Assembly: GCF_012271785.1 (NCBI RefSeq)
Contig: NZ_JAAWVT010000013.1
Coordinates: forward strand, 1 to 64,000
DNA length: 64,000 bases
From: Paeniglutamicibacter terrestris
Lineage (GTDB): Bacteria; Actinomycetota; Actinomycetes; Actinomycetales; Micrococcaceae
Reading direction: 5' to 3'
Under the pieces are notes generated by a model. The model ran no database searches. It saw nothing but the letters and a program-made list of their open reading frames with translations, and was not told where the DNA came from. Of this stretch, positions 1 to 8,824 are shown in pieces. The position numbers were made by a program, and so were the translations under genes. The number at the start of each line of letters is the position of its first letter. The stretch's first letter is position 1.

Positions 1-167
1 ACCATTGTCCAAACGGCGAGTACCTGCACCACAGCACCAAAAACCCCCGAAAAACCCCGGCTTACCGGTGCTTTTGGACCGTCAAATGCCCAGAAACGGC
101 GACAAACGGTGATTGTGAACTGACGCACAGGCGCTTTGATGCCCGTCCATCAGCTGAACAATTGAAC
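1..167. other. Window-edge intergenic sequence with C-rich repeats
   Basis: No gene is seen here. Two near-tandem AAAAACCCC units lie around 39-58. Read on the minus strand they give a GGGGTTTTT run directly after a short CCGG-TAAG-CCGG stem, which could be a weak terminator for the GlgB fragment that ends at 168. I looked for continuation of branching-enzyme sequence on the minus strand past 168 and found none. Confidence 0.4.
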
Positions 168-923
168 CTAAGCCTCAAATCCCTCGGGCTGGACCACACA
201 TATGGAGTCAGGGTCCTCGGTCGAATAGTGGCCAACCGGATCCGCGTACTCGATCCAGGTACCGGTGGGCTCAAGATATTCAAAACGGTATTTTGTTCCA
301 TGACCAACACCAGGGATAAAGATTTCCCAAATGCCACTGTTCCCGAGCTGACGCATAGCATGCGAGGACCCGTTCCAGATATTGAAGTCTCCACAGACCC
401 GTACCGCGGCAGCTTCGTCCTGCCGAACTACAAAACCGGTGCCTTCCACTTCACCCATGGGCGAGGAGTAATGCTGAGGGTGAGCGCCGAGCAGAGATTC
501 CTGCACGGTTGCTCCTCCGGTCCGCAATCGGTGCAGCTCCAACTCACCCAGACGCGGGGTATGCCGATAAGGATCATCAACTACACGGGTTCCCTCGCGT
601 TCGACTCGTTGGATCCGGTAGTCCGGAACGCGCCCAATCTCCTTGGCTTCAAGTAGTCCTACCCATATGTCGCCCAGTTCCCTGACCATGGGAACGGTCT
701 CGGTGGAGGTCAGGATGTCCACCGCCAGTACGTGGCGTTGCAATGTCCGCACACCCACTTGGCCGAATCTATTGAGATGGGGACCTAACACCGCATGTGG
801 GGATTTGTCTTCTCCGCGTTCAACGGATTCAAGGACTTGGGGGTTCACGGGCAAGGCAGCCCCTAAAAGCTTCTCGGATCCACGCGTCGGGTGGTCCTTG
901 GCCTCGAGCTGAGTCTGACCCAT
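168..923 (-). pseudogene. glgB: Truncated 1,4-alpha-glucan branching enzyme (N-terminal domains only)
   Basis: This encodes about 251 residues resembling the first third of GlgB, the enzyme that makes alpha-1,6 branches in glycogen. Residues about 25-125 match the N1 domain (HAVLGPHLN). Residues about 140-235 match the CBM48/N2 domain (GDFNIWNGSSHAM, GIWEIFIPGVG, GTKYRFE). The protein stops at a clean TAG right after a YADPVGHY segment, so the whole GH13 catalytic barrel (about 450 residues in the family) is missing and it cannot be a branching enzyme alone. The ATG at 923 is chosen because GGAGAG lies six bases upstream. A longer ATG at 953 is possible. No trehalose or maltokinase partner is adjacent. 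It is either a decaying remnant or a small retained glucan-binding protein. Confidence 0.65.
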
Positions 924-1083
924 GGTTTCTCTCCATCCCACTGGTTGAAGCAAAAGGAGTTCCGCCGGCGGCCTTGGACGCCACGTAGTCTCCCCGTTGG
1001 ACTCACGCTATCGAGTTTCAGCGGGCTTGGGAATAGGCGACTCATCGTGTCAGTGGAGAACGACTTGGCCCGGCATTAACGAA

Positions 1084-1128
1084 GAAAGTGGCCCGGCAGA
1101 TTCCTTGGGGAATCGCCGAACCACTTTC
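1084..1128 (-). terminator. Intrinsic terminator-like hairpin downstream of rlmB
   Basis: Outer arms GAAAGTGG (1084-1091) and CCACTTTC (1121-1128) enclose a second paired stretch, GATTCC with GGAATC. Read on the minus strand the hairpin is followed by a TTCTTCGTT stretch. It sits just past the rlmB stop. Confidence 0.65.
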
Positions 1129-1175
1129 TCAGCGGGCCTATGTCACCGGATACTTCCCGATGACACAGGGTCGCG

Positions 1176-2186
1176 TTATACGCTGCGCTTGCGCGAAACC
1201 TCGTAGAGGGTGATGCCAACTGCCATCGATGCGTTCAACGACTCCATGTTGGAGTTGATCGGGATCGAGACGATCAGGTCGCAGTTCTCGCGCACCAGGC
1301 GGGAGAGGCCCTTGCCCTCGGAACCTACAACGATGCACAGCGGATCTGTGGCCAGAGCAAGATCCGGAAGCGAAACGTCGCCTTCGCCATCAAGTCCGAT
1401 GACAAACACGCCGGCTTCCTTGATGCCCTTGAGGGTTGCAGTCAGGTTCGGAGCACGCGTGACCGGGACACGTACCGCGGCACCGGCGCTGGTCTTCCAT
1501 GCCGAGGCGGTCATGCCCACCGAGCGACGCTCGGGAACAATTACCGCGTGGGCGTTGAAAGCCGAGGCCGAACGAATGATGGCACCGAGGTTACGCGGGT
1601 CGGTGATTCCGTCCAAGGCGATGAAGAGCGGCGCGTTCTTGACGTGGCCCTTCTTGAACTTGGAGATGGTGGCGTTGACGGTTTCCAGCGCATCGGCGTA
1701 GTTGTACGGCGGTACCTGAAGGACCAAGCCCTGGTGAATGGCCTCGTCGGTCATCCGGTCCAGTTCTGGCTTGCCGGTTTCCATCACCGGGATGCTGCGC
1801 TCGGCAGCGATCTTCAAGACTTCGCGGACACGCTCGTCCACGTCGATACGGATGCCAACGTACAAAGCCTTGGCCGGAATGCCGGCGCGCAGGGCCTCAA
1901 CAACCGAGTTACGACCGGTAACAAGCTCTTCGCTGTTCTTTGAGCGGCCACCGGTGCTGCGGCCGCGCGGTGCGGAGCTTCCGCCACGGGCGGGGGAACC
2001 GCCGCGCTTGGCGGCGGAGCGCTCTGCGAGCTCCTTGTTTTTGAAGGCCTTGTGGTACGTGCGGTCCTCGGCCTTGGGCGTGGGGCCCTTGCCTTCGAGT
2101 GCCTTACGGCCATATCCGCCGGTTCCGACGGAGGGGCCCTTCTTGCTCTTGCGTATGGCGCCGGAACGCTTTGGTGCAGCAGACAT
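1176..2186 (-). CDS. rlmB: 23S rRNA (guanosine-2'-O)-methyltransferase RlmB
   Basis: This is a SpoU/TrmH-family methyltransferase of 336 residues, expected to methylate the ribose of G2251 in 23S rRNA using SAM. The first ~85 residues are a basic, Gly/Ser/Arg-rich extension common in actinobacterial members. The substrate-binding domain begins at ELVTGRNSVVEAL. The SPOUT knot motifs are present: NLGAIIRSASAF, VVGSEGKGLSRLVRE and IPINSNMESLNAS. It lies directly downstream of cysS in the same orientation, a common arrangement in actinobacteria, with about 105 bases between them. Confidence 0.93.
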   Translation of the reverse strand: MSAAPKRSGAIRKSKKGPSVGTGGYGRKALEGKGPTPKAEDRTYHKAFKNKELAERSAAKRGGSPARGGSSAPRGRSTGGRSKNSEELVTGRNSVVEALRAGIPAKALYVGIRIDVDERVREVLKIAAERSIPVMETGKPELDRMTDEAIHQGLVLQVPPYNYADALETVNATISKFKKGHVKNAPLFIALDGITDPRNLGAIIRSASAFNAHAVIVPERRSVGMTASAWKTSAGAAVRVPVTRAPNLTATLKGIKEAGVFVIGLDGEGDVSLPDLALATDPLCIVVGSEGKGLSRLVRENCDLIVSIPINSNMESLNASMAVGITLYEVSRKRSV

Positions 2187-2207
2187 GATGGTTTTTTCCT
2201 AGGATCG

Positions 2208-2244
2208 GGGCGGACAGCACGGCGATTTGACTCGCCGCCCCGCC
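2208..2244 (-). other. Inverted repeat in the rlmB leader
   Basis: GGGGCGG and CCGCCCC arms flank about 20 bases between cysS and rlmB. A second palindrome, CAAGGAA-cgtata-TTCCTTG, lies at about 2258-2277, closer to the cysS stop. Either could attenuate or terminate the cysS transcript, but neither has a convincing T run on the minus strand. Confidence 0.35.
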
Positions 2245-2291
2245 TATTTTAGCGACAAGGAACGTATATTCCTTGTTCTTTGTGGGCCAAC

Positions 2292-3764
2292 TTACGCTTT
2301 GAGGCTCCAACGAGCTCCATCGGCGGAATCTTCAACAACGATTCCGGCCGCGGCCAGAGTGTCTCTGATGGCGTCAGATCGAGCCCAGTCCTTGGCCTCG
2401 CGAGCCGCAGCACGTTCGGTCAATTGCGCAGCAACCAGCACATCGAGTGCGGCACTTTGGGCAGCATCGGCAGAACCCGCGGACTCGATGGTGTCATCCA
2501 AACCTAACGCGTAGGTCATGGCCATGACCTGCTGCATCGCCTCATCGGCTGTGTCCATATCCCCCGCGGCCAGAGCGGTATTGCCCCGGCGCACGGTCTC
2601 ATGAAGTGCGGCAAGGGCCTGAGGAACGTTGAGGTCATCGTTCATGGCGTTGGCAAACGCCTCGGTGACCTCAAAGTGGTGCATATCGATGTCAAAGTCT
2701 TCGGTAGGACCCACGCCATGGATGCGAGCCAACGCGTTGGTCACAAATCCGTCGATCCGTTCCACCGCCGCTGCGGCCTCGGGCAACGAGTCGGGACGGT
2801 AGTCCAATTGCGAGCGGTAGTGCGCCTGTCCCAAGAAGTAACGAACCACCCGAGGGGTAGCCAGCTCCAGCATTTGTGTCGGAGAGATGGTGTTGCCAAT
2901 GGACTTGGACATTTTTTCACCCTCGTAGGTGACCATGCCGTTGTGCATCCAGAAGTTGGCGAAGTCGTGGCCGGCAGCCATCGACTGCGCCATCTCGTTT
3001 TCGTGGTGCGGGAAACGCAGGTCAAGGCCGCCACCGTGAATGTCAAAGGAGGTGCCGAGGTATTTGGTGACCATGGCCGAGCATTCTAGGTGCCACCCCG
3101 GACGTCCAGTGCCCCAGGGGCTGGCCCAGGAAGCGGAGAGCGGATCGGAATCCTTGTGTCCCTTCCAGAGCGCGAAGTCGCGGGGATCCTTTTTGCCACG
3201 CGGATCTGCGTCCGGGGCGCCCTGCATATCGTCAACGTTTTGGTGCGTCAGGCTGCCGTAGGCCGGGAAGGATCGGACGTCGAAGTAGACGTCGCCGGAG
3301 TCATCAAGCGCAGGGTAGGCGTGGCCAGCATTGATTAGTTCGGTGATGAGCCGGTGCATCTCCGGGATGTGCCCGGTAGCGCGCGGCTCATAGGTGGGCC
3401 GGCGAACACCAAGGGTGTCATAGGCCGAAGCGAATTCCTGCTCGAAGCGGTACGCCAGTGCGAACCATGGCTCACGCGCTAAGTAATCTTCGTTTTCTTC
3501 GAAATCCTCGGCAAATGAGGCCGCAGACTTTTCCAGGATCTTGTCGTCGATGTCGGTGACATTGCGGATCACCGTGACCTCAAAGCCGCGGTTTTCCAAC
3601 CAGCGGGTGAGGATGTCAAAGGCGATGGCGCTGCGCACGTGGCCCACGTGCGGGAGCCCCTGGACGGTGGCGCCGCAATAGTACAGCCCGACCTTGCCCT
3701 CTATCAGGGGGACGAAGTCCCGGGTCGCTGCCTGCTTGGTGTCGTAAAAACGGATGCTCACCAC
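2292..3764 (-). CDS. cysS: Cysteinyl-tRNA synthetase
   Basis: This class I aminoacyl-tRNA synthetase charges tRNA-Cys in the cytoplasm. At 490 residues it is a normal full length. The zinc and catalytic signatures are complete: YYCGATV with Cys30, HVGH at 39-42 (the HIGH box), WHLEC at 224-228, HHENE at 253-257 and KMSKS at 284-288. The C-terminal helical anticodon domain follows. The start is one of two adjacent GTG codons (3764 or 3761); the second gives MSIRFYDT. ispDF lies upstream with about 50 bases between, and rlmB downstream, so the three may be cotranscribed. Confidence 0.95.
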   Translation of the reverse strand: MVSIRFYDTKQAATRDFVPLIEGKVGLYYCGATVQGLPHVGHVRSAIAFDILTRWLENRGFEVTVIRNVTDIDDKILEKSAASFAEDFEENEDYLAREPWFALAYRFEQEFASAYDTLGVRRPTYEPRATGHIPEMHRLITELINAGHAYPALDDSGDVYFDVRSFPAYGSLTHQNVDDMQGAPDADPRGKKDPRDFALWKGHKDSDPLSASWASPWGTGRPGWHLECSAMVTKYLGTSFDIHGGGLDLRFPHHENEMAQSMAAGHDFANFWMHNGMVTYEGEKMSKSIGNTISPTQMLELATPRVVRYFLGQAHYRSQLDYRPDSLPEAAAAVERIDGFVTNALARIHGVGPTEDFDIDMHHFEVTEAFANAMNDDLNVPQALAALHETVRRGNTALAAGDMDTADEAMQQVMAMTYALGLDDTIESAGSADAAQSAALDVLVAAQLTERAAAREAKDWARSDAIRDTLAAAGIVVEDSADGARWSLKA

Positions 3765-3814
3765 ACAAGGTTATCCGAGCCGGTCAACCGAGTTGTGCGC
3801 AGCCCGGTGACGAT

Positions 3815-5140
3815 TCAGTGCCGTGGGGAATACACCAGCGCCGTGGCGTAGGCGGTGATGCCAGTGCCGCTACCCTCGTAGCCCAGCCCATCGGAGGTGG
3901 TGGCGGTGACGGTGATGGGTGCACCGGCCGCTTCGCTGAGCACGGCGTCGGCCTCCAGCCGGCGATCGGCGAATTTGGGGCGCCTGCCCACGAATTGCAC
4001 GGCAACGTTGCCAATCTCAAAGCCAGCTGCCCGCACCAGACGCGCCGCCTCGCGCAGCAGCGTCGTTCCGGAGGCGCCCGCATACTCGGGACGGTCAGTG
4101 CCAAAGTGCGTTCCGAGGTCTCCGATCCCCGCCGCGGAGAAGAGCGCGTCACAGGCGGCGTGCGCCACGGCGTCACCATCGGAGTGCCCGGAGAGACCCT
4201 GGTCATCGGGGAAGCGCAATCCGGCTAGCCACATTTCGCGCGGTTCGGAGGGATCTGCAACGGCATGGACGTCGATACCGATTCCGGTTCGTGGGATCAG
4301 CGGGGCCGATGCACCGGATTCTTGCTGGGTCATGAGTGAAGCCTTTGGAGTGGAAGCGGACAACATGGATTCGGCCAGCGCAAGATCCGGCGCGGTGGTG
4401 ATTTTCAGTCCCTGGGCCGTGCCCGGGACGGTGTCGACTCGTTCGCCGATCATTTCCATGAGCATGGCGTCGTCGGTGACGGCCTCTGCCCGATCCTGAT
4501 CCCAGTGTGCGGCGGCGCGGTGCGCCGCCAAGAGTATGGGGGCGTCGAAGCCTTGCGGGGTTTGCACGGCCCGTAGGTTCTGCCGCGCGGGGGTACCCGT
4601 GACATGTGGCTGTAGGGCACCCGGATCGGTGGTGACAGATTTGATGGTGTCAATGACCGGCAGCACGGGAATCACCGCGTGGGCACCGGCGAGCAGGGCC
4701 GCGGTCACCTCGCGGAAAGTTTCCGGCGGGGTGAGCGCGCGCGCGGCATCGTGGATGAGCACGCGCTGGATATCGGGGCCCAGCGCGCCCAAGCCGGCGC
4801 GGACCGAGTCGGTTCGGGTGGCTCCCCCCATGACGATGTGCGGGTGCAGTGGGTGATGTGCCGCGTGGTCGGCGAGCCCTTCATCGTTTTCCGGGAGCAC
4901 CGCGATCACCTGTGCCGCGCAGCCCGCAAGCTGAATGCGGTCCAGTGCGTGCTCCAGCAGGGTGCGGCCACCCAGCGGCACCAGCGCCTTGGGGATGCCA
5001 TAGCCCAAGCGTGTGCCGGAGCCGGCAGCTACAACGATGATGGCGGTTTGGTGGATCTCTTGGACACTGAAAATACTCGGGTCACTCACGCAGTACACCT
5101 TATCGGGGTTCGTGCTCGAGCCGCCGATTCTTCGGCTCAA
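3815..5140 (-). CDS. ispDF: Bifunctional IspD-IspF isoprenoid (MEP pathway) enzyme
   Basis: A single 441-residue protein combines two non-consecutive MEP-pathway enzymes. The N-terminal half is 2-C-methyl-D-erythritol 4-phosphate cytidylyltransferase ([11 protein letters not shown] nucleotide-binding motif, [14 protein letters not shown]). The C-terminal half, from about residue 282, is 2-C-methyl-D-erythritol 2,4-cyclodiphosphate synthase ([11 protein letters not shown] with Asp/His metal ligands, [23 protein letters not shown]). A short Ser/Ala/Gln-rich linker joins them. The true start could be a GTG at 5089 (residue 18), because the first ~17 residues are not family-like. It lies upstream of cysS and downstream of carD, the conserved actinobacterial order. 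Confidence 0.93.
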   Translation of the reverse strand: MSRRIGGSSTNPDKVYCVSDPSIFSVQEIHQTAIIVVAAGSGTRLGYGIPKALVPLGGRTLLEHALDRIQLAGCAAQVIAVLPENDEGLADHAAHHPLHPHIVMGGATRTDSVRAGLGALGPDIQRVLIHDAARALTPPETFREVTAALLAGAHAVIPVLPVIDTIKSVTTDPGALQPHVTGTPARQNLRAVQTPQGFDAPILLAAHRAAAHWDQDRAEAVTDDAMLMEMIGERVDTVPGTAQGLKITTAPDLALAESMLSASTPKASLMTQQESGASAPLIPRTGIGIDVHAVADPSEPREMWLAGLRFPDDQGLSGHSDGDAVAHAACDALFSAAGIGDLGTHFGTDRPEYAGASGTTLLREAARLVRAAGFEIGNVAVQFVGRRPKFADRRLEADAVLSEAAGAPITVTATTSDGLGYEGSGTGITAYATALVYSPRH

Positions 5141-5164
5141 ATCAGAAGGTCGGGATTAAACGAC

Positions 5165-5206
5165 GGTGGGGGTTCGGTGCGCCTTCTGGCGTTCCGAACC
5201 CCCACC
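5165..5206 (-). terminator. Hairpin between carD and ispDF
   Basis: The perfect 13-base arms GGTGGGGGTTCGG and CCGAACCCCCACC enclose a 16-base loop. On the minus strand a modest T-containing stretch (GTCGTTTAAT) follows. It would end the carD transcript or partly attenuate read-through into ispDF. Confidence 0.6.
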
Positions 5207-5236
5207 GGAGTACAAACTATTTAGAACTCGTGGCTA

Positions 5237-5719
5237 CTACGAGGCCAAAACCTCGTCAAGCACGCTCTCGGCCTTTTCCTCGTCCAGCTTCTTGGCCAGC
5301 GCAAGTTCGCTGATCAAGATCTGGCGGGCCTTTGCCAACATACGCTTTTCGCCTGCGGAAAGACCGCGGTCGTTGTCACGGCGCCAGAGGTCTCGAACGA
5401 CCTCTGCAACCTTAATGACATCGCCCGAAGCAAGCTTTTCCAGGTTCGCCTTGTAACGGCGGGACCAGTTGGTAGGCTCTTCCGTGAACTCGGCTCGCAG
5501 CACGTCAAAGACGTGGTCCAAGCCTTCCTGACCAACTACGTCACGCACACCAACGAGATCGACATTCTCTGCCGGAACCTCGATGGTCAGATCACCTTGG
5601 GCAACCTTAAGCTTGAGATACATCTTCTCTTCGCCCTTGATGGTGCGCATCTTGATCTCTTCGATCATTGCTGCACCGTGGTGCGGATAGACAACTGTCT
5701 CGCCAACCTCAAAAACCAT
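5237..5719 (-). CDS. carD: CarD-family RNA polymerase-binding transcriptional regulator
   Basis: CarD binds the RNA polymerase beta subunit and stabilises open promoter complexes, notably at rRNA promoters. It is a global, often essential actinobacterial regulator. The 160-residue product starts [17 protein letters not shown], the canonical N-terminus of the Tudor-like RNAP-interaction domain. The C-terminal helical DNA-binding domain includes [15 protein letters not shown] and [19 protein letters not shown]. The ATG at 5719 is preferred over 5755 because it matches the family start and has GGGAAAGGGG upstream. It lies upstream of ispDF. Confidence 0.95.
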   Translation of the reverse strand: MVFEVGETVVYPHHGAAMIEEIKMRTIKGEEKMYLKLKVAQGDLTIEVPAENVDLVGVRDVVGQEGLDHVFDVLRAEFTEEPTNWSRRYKANLEKLASGDVIKVAEVVRDLWRRDNDRGLSAGEKRMLAKARQILISELALAKKLDEEKAESVLDEVLAS

Positions 5720-6028
5720 GTGGATAAACCCCTTTCCCACCTTCGAGTTTATCACGTTTACTGGGTAAATCAGTTCGGGGCCGTAGCCTACTCCCTAGCA
5801 ATGACGCGGTTTTACCCCTTCCCAAGCGATGATTCTCCTGCTATGTAAAAGGTGCTCTGAGGGGCGAATCGGGGCAGTGATCACGTACTTGATGACGCTT
5901 AAGCCGAGGGCCGAATCATACATTCGGGGCAAAACCTATTAGGCTAGTGGACGAGAGTGGCTCCCTCGGGTGCATCCCGTGCGCCCACGAGCTCACCCGA
6001 ACTCGAACCTGAATGAGGAGTTTGTGCC
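5720..6028. promoter_or_regulatory. Divergent promoter region between carD and the lipoprotein gene
   Basis: This is about 309 bases without a gene. It must hold the minus-strand carD promoter and the plus-strand promoter of the lipoprotein. A GAGGAG ribosome site ends at 6020 for the latter. I see no strong operator. Confidence 0.4.
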
Positions 6029-6556
6029 GTGATGACCGCACAGAAGAACCGTGGACGCCGCGCCGCTGCAGCAGCCGCAATTGCCATGTTGACCCTTGGC
6101 GCTACCGGTTGTGGCGCCATCAACGAACAAGCGACGACCTTCCAGTACGCCGCTTCCGATGGAATCGTACTCAACGTCGGTGACCTAAATGTCCGTAACC
6201 TGTTGATCGTGACCAAGAGCGCCACCGACAAGGCCCGCCTGATCGGCTCGCTGGTTAACTCCACCGACGCCGCCCAGACCTTGAAGGTTGAGCTCTCGAC
6301 CGGCTCCGTGTCCATCAGTGTCCCGGCCAAGACCACCGTGAAGCTTGAAGAGATCGAGAAGGTCCTGCCGTCCACCGGAGTGCTTCCCGGTAGCCGGGTC
6401 GAGGCAACCTTGAGCGTTGGGTCCAGCTCGGACGGCATCACCATCCCGGTGATTGACGGAACCCTCGAGGAATACCGCGAATTCGTTCCCGGCGGCTTCG
6501 ACGAGCACAGCCTCGAACACCTGACCCCGGAACCGAAGACCGAAGAACACCACTAA
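6029..6556 (+). CDS. Putative lipoprotein of unknown function
   Basis: The 175-residue product has a twin-basic signal peptide and a lipobox around LTLGATGC, so it should be exported and lipid-anchored. The mature part is a beta-rich single domain (GIVLNVGDLNVRNLLIV, LIGSLVNSTDAAQTLKV) that loosely resembles small immunoglobulin-like or copper-chaperone-like folds. That is a guess from pattern only. The C-terminus is acidic and ends in His-His. The start is GTG 6029 or ATG 6032, with GAGGAG eight bases before the GTG. It converges on regX3 across a shared terminator. Confidence 0.75.
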   Translation: MMTAQKNRGRRAAAAAAIAMLTLGATGCGAINEQATTFQYAASDGIVLNVGDLNVRNLLIVTKSATDKARLIGSLVNSTDAAQTLKVELSTGSVSISVPAKTTVKLEEIEKVLPSTGVLPGSRVEATLSVGSSSDGITIPVIDGTLEEYREFVPGGFDEHSLEHLTPEPKTEEHH

Positions 6557-6593
6557 ACCGGCTTCGGCGCTACGCCGTCAGCAACAAACTCAT

Positions 6594-6640
6594 AAAGGTG
6601 TTGGGCCAGAAGAATTTTTTCTGGCCCAGCACCTTTTTGT
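6594..6640. terminator. Strong bidirectional terminator
   Basis: AAAGGTGTTGGGCCAGAA pairs with TTCTGGCCCAGCACCTTT and is followed by TTGTTTTT on the plus strand. It lies between the convergent lipoprotein gene and regX3. Confidence 0.9.
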
Positions 6641-6748
6641 TTTTGCGCCTCTCGGGGTACCTCACCGGAGAAAAGCATGGCCCCGCGCGCGCCATTTTTC
6701 CGGCGCCCCGCGGGGCCATGAGGGTGTTACTGCGTTGAGTGCGTGAGC

Positions 6749-7429
6749 CTAGGCCTCGAACTTGTAGCCCAGTCCGCGCACCGTCACCAGGTGCACCGGG
6801 GTCGCCGGCTCCGGCTCGATCTTTGAGCGCAAGCGCTTCACATGCACGTCAAGGGTCTTGGTGTCCCCCACATAATCCGATCCCCACACACGGTCGATCA
6901 GTTGCCCGCGAGTCAACACCCGGCCGGCGTTGCGCAGCAGCATCTCCAAGAGCTCAAATTCCTTCAGCGGCATCGACACCTCATCGTTGCGTACCGAGAC
7001 CACGTGACGCTCCACGTCCATACGCACCGGGCCGGCGGCAACAACATTGCTCACCAATTCTTCGCCTTCGCCCTGACGACGCAGCACTGCACGGATGCGG
7101 GCGACCAGTTCACGGGAAGAGTACGGTTTGGTGACATAGTCATCGGCACCCAGTTCCAGCCCGACGACCTTGTCGATTTCCGAATCCTTGGCCGTCAGCA
7201 TGATGACCGGAACCTGAGAAACGGTGCGCAGCTGCCGGAAAACTTCGGTACCCGGCTGCCCCGGGAGCATCAAATCCAGGAGCACCAGATCGGCTCCATG
7301 ACGTTCAAACTCGGTGACGGCGTCAAGCCCGTTGTCTGCCACCCGGACCTCAAAGCCCTCCTTCTCCAGCAGGTAAGTCAGTGGATCTGAGAGTGACTCT
7401 TCGTCCTCGACAAGCAAAATACGGGTCAT
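6749..7429 (-). CDS. regX3: OmpR/PhoB-family response regulator RegX3
   Basis: This 226-residue phosphate-starvation response regulator is phosphorylated by SenX3 and binds PHO boxes. The receiver domain has the acidic pocket at E8/D9, phosphoacceptor Asp52 (LLDLMLP) and conserved Lys101 in YVTKPYS. The C-terminal winged helix includes LTRGQLIDRVWG and VHVKRLRSKIE. Its start overlaps the end of senX3 by four bases, so the pair is translationally coupled. phoU is divergent on the other side of senX3, as in mycobacteria and other actinobacteria. Confidence 0.95.
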   Translation of the reverse strand: MTRILLVEDEESLSDPLTYLLEKEGFEVRVADNGLDAVTEFERHGADLVLLDLMLPGQPGTEVFRQLRTVSQVPVIMLTAKDSEIDKVVGLELGADDYVTKPYSSRELVARIRAVLRRQGEGEELVSNVVAAGPVRMDVERHVVSVRNDEVSMPLKEFELLEMLLRNAGRVLTRGQLIDRVWGSDYVGDTKTLDVHVKRLRSKIEPEPATPVHLVTVRGLGYKFEA

Positions 7430-8643
7430 CCCCGTCCTCCTTCCGACGCCGCGCCGTGAGCGAGGGCCGTGTTGTGTGTGTGCTCGCCCCGGAGGGGAGC
7501 CGAATTCTCTTCAGTGCCTGTGTCGTCAACCATCGGCAGTCGCACGGTGAATGTTGAGCCCTGACCGGGCTGTGACCAGAGGGTGATTTCTCCACCGTGG
7601 TTGGCCACCACGTGCTTAACAATGCTCAGGCCCAGCCCGGTGCCGCCGGTGTGGCGGGAGCGGGCGGCATCAATACGGTAGAACCGCTCGAAGATCCGGT
7701 CTTGTTCATCCGGGGCGATGCCCGGGCCCTGATCGGTGACGGAAACCTGAACCAAGCCATCGCGCTGGCGCAAGCCCACCCCAACCGTCGTGTCTTCCGG
7801 TGAATACCGGATGGCGTTGTCAATCAGGTTCCGCAGCGCGGTCATGAGCAGGTCCCTGTCGCCAAAGACATCGTGGTCAACGTTGCCTCCCACGGAGATC
7901 TTAATGTTCTTCTCCTCGGCCGGCAGCTTGTTGCGGTCAACCGCCTCGGCCAGGACATCATTAATGTCCACCCGTTCACCGGCCAACACCACGTCGGTCC
8001 CCTGCAGTCGGGACAGTTCGATGATGTCCTGGACCAATGCCGCCAGACGGGCGGATTCCTTGTACAACCGCGTGGTGAAACGGCGCACTGCCACCTCGTC
8101 GTCGGCCGCTCCATCGATGGCCTCGGCCAGCAGGGAGATCGCGCCGACGGGAGTCTTGAGCTCGTGGGAGACGTTGGCAACGAAGTCGTTGCGTACCGCG
8201 GCCGTGCGAGTGATCTCGGTGCGGTCATCGGCCAGCAGCAGGATGTATTCCTCACCCAAAGGGGCGATGCGCACATGAACCACCATATTGGCGGCGCCCA
8301 TCGCACCGCGCTGCAGCTCGAACTCGCGTTCGGCAATCACCCCATCGCCGCGGACCTGGCTGGCCAGGGTGCGCAACTCGTCGTGAATCAGCGTATGGCC
8401 GCGGACCAGTCCGTATGCATAGGAAGCGGGATTGGCTCGCACCACCCCGTCGACCTCATCAAGAATCACGAAGGCACGGCCAATGACAGAGAGCACTTCG
8501 GCGGAACCTTCGGGCAGTGTAGGTTCACCCACGACCGGGAGCCCACGGCGCGATCGCCGGGAGCCCCAGTACGCCATGATGCCCACAATGCCTAGGGCCA
8601 GCCCGACGAGGCCCGCAACAACGGATAACAAGACATCATTCAC
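7426..8643 (-). CDS. senX3: Sensor histidine kinase SenX3
   Basis: The 405-residue membrane sensor has one N-terminal transmembrane helix (about residues 5-26), a PAS-like region (about 45-145) and a HisKA domain with phosphoacceptor His160 in VSHELKTP. The HATPase domain carries N and G boxes (LIDNAIRYS, VTDQGPGI, GGTGLGLSIVK). It phosphorylates RegX3 in response to phosphate limitation. The C-terminus after the kinase is a short low-complexity tail. The start is GTG at 8643, with AGGAGG almost abutting it, so an internal start is possible. Confidence 0.94.
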   Translation of the reverse strand: MNDVLLSVVAGLVGLALGIVGIMAYWGSRRSRRGLPVVGEPTLPEGSAEVLSVIGRAFVILDEVDGVVRANPASYAYGLVRGHTLIHDELRTLASQVRGDGVIAEREFELQRGAMGAANMVVHVRIAPLGEEYILLLADDRTEITRTAAVRNDFVANVSHELKTPVGAISLLAEAIDGAADDEVAVRRFTTRLYKESARLAALVQDIIELSRLQGTDVVLAGERVDINDVLAEAVDRNKLPAEEKNIKISVGGNVDHDVFGDRDLLMTALRNLIDNAIRYSPEDTTVGVGLRQRDGLVQVSVTDQGPGIAPDEQDRIFERFYRIDAARSRHTGGTGLGLSIVKHVVANHGGEITLWSQPGQGSTFTVRLPMVDDTGTEENSAPLRGEHTHNTALAHGAASEGGRG

Positions 8644-8705
8644 GCCTCCTAGCCTAACGGTGGCGGAGCCCGCGATCCGTGCACTTACGCGTGTTTATAC
8701 GACGC

Positions 8706-8745
8706 GTTCACGAAACGTTCACTTCGTTGGAGTGAACGGTTCACC
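8706..8745 (+). promoter_or_regulatory. PHO box (RegX3-type direct repeats) between senX3 and phoU
   Basis: GTTCAC occurs at 8706 and 8717 with exactly 11-base periodicity, and GTTCACC recurs at 8739, exactly 22 bases later. An inverted copy, GTGAAC, lies at 8732-8737 between them. Eleven-base GTTCAC repeats are the known layout of actinobacterial PHO boxes. The site likely makes both phoU and senX3-regX3 responsive to RegX3. Confidence 0.8.
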
Positions 8746-8824
8746 CGGTGCTGTAACAATGGACATGAACAGTTCCGTGGTCCGTGCCGGACGCGGTGCT
8801 CCACCGTAGCGAAAGGACGCCCGC

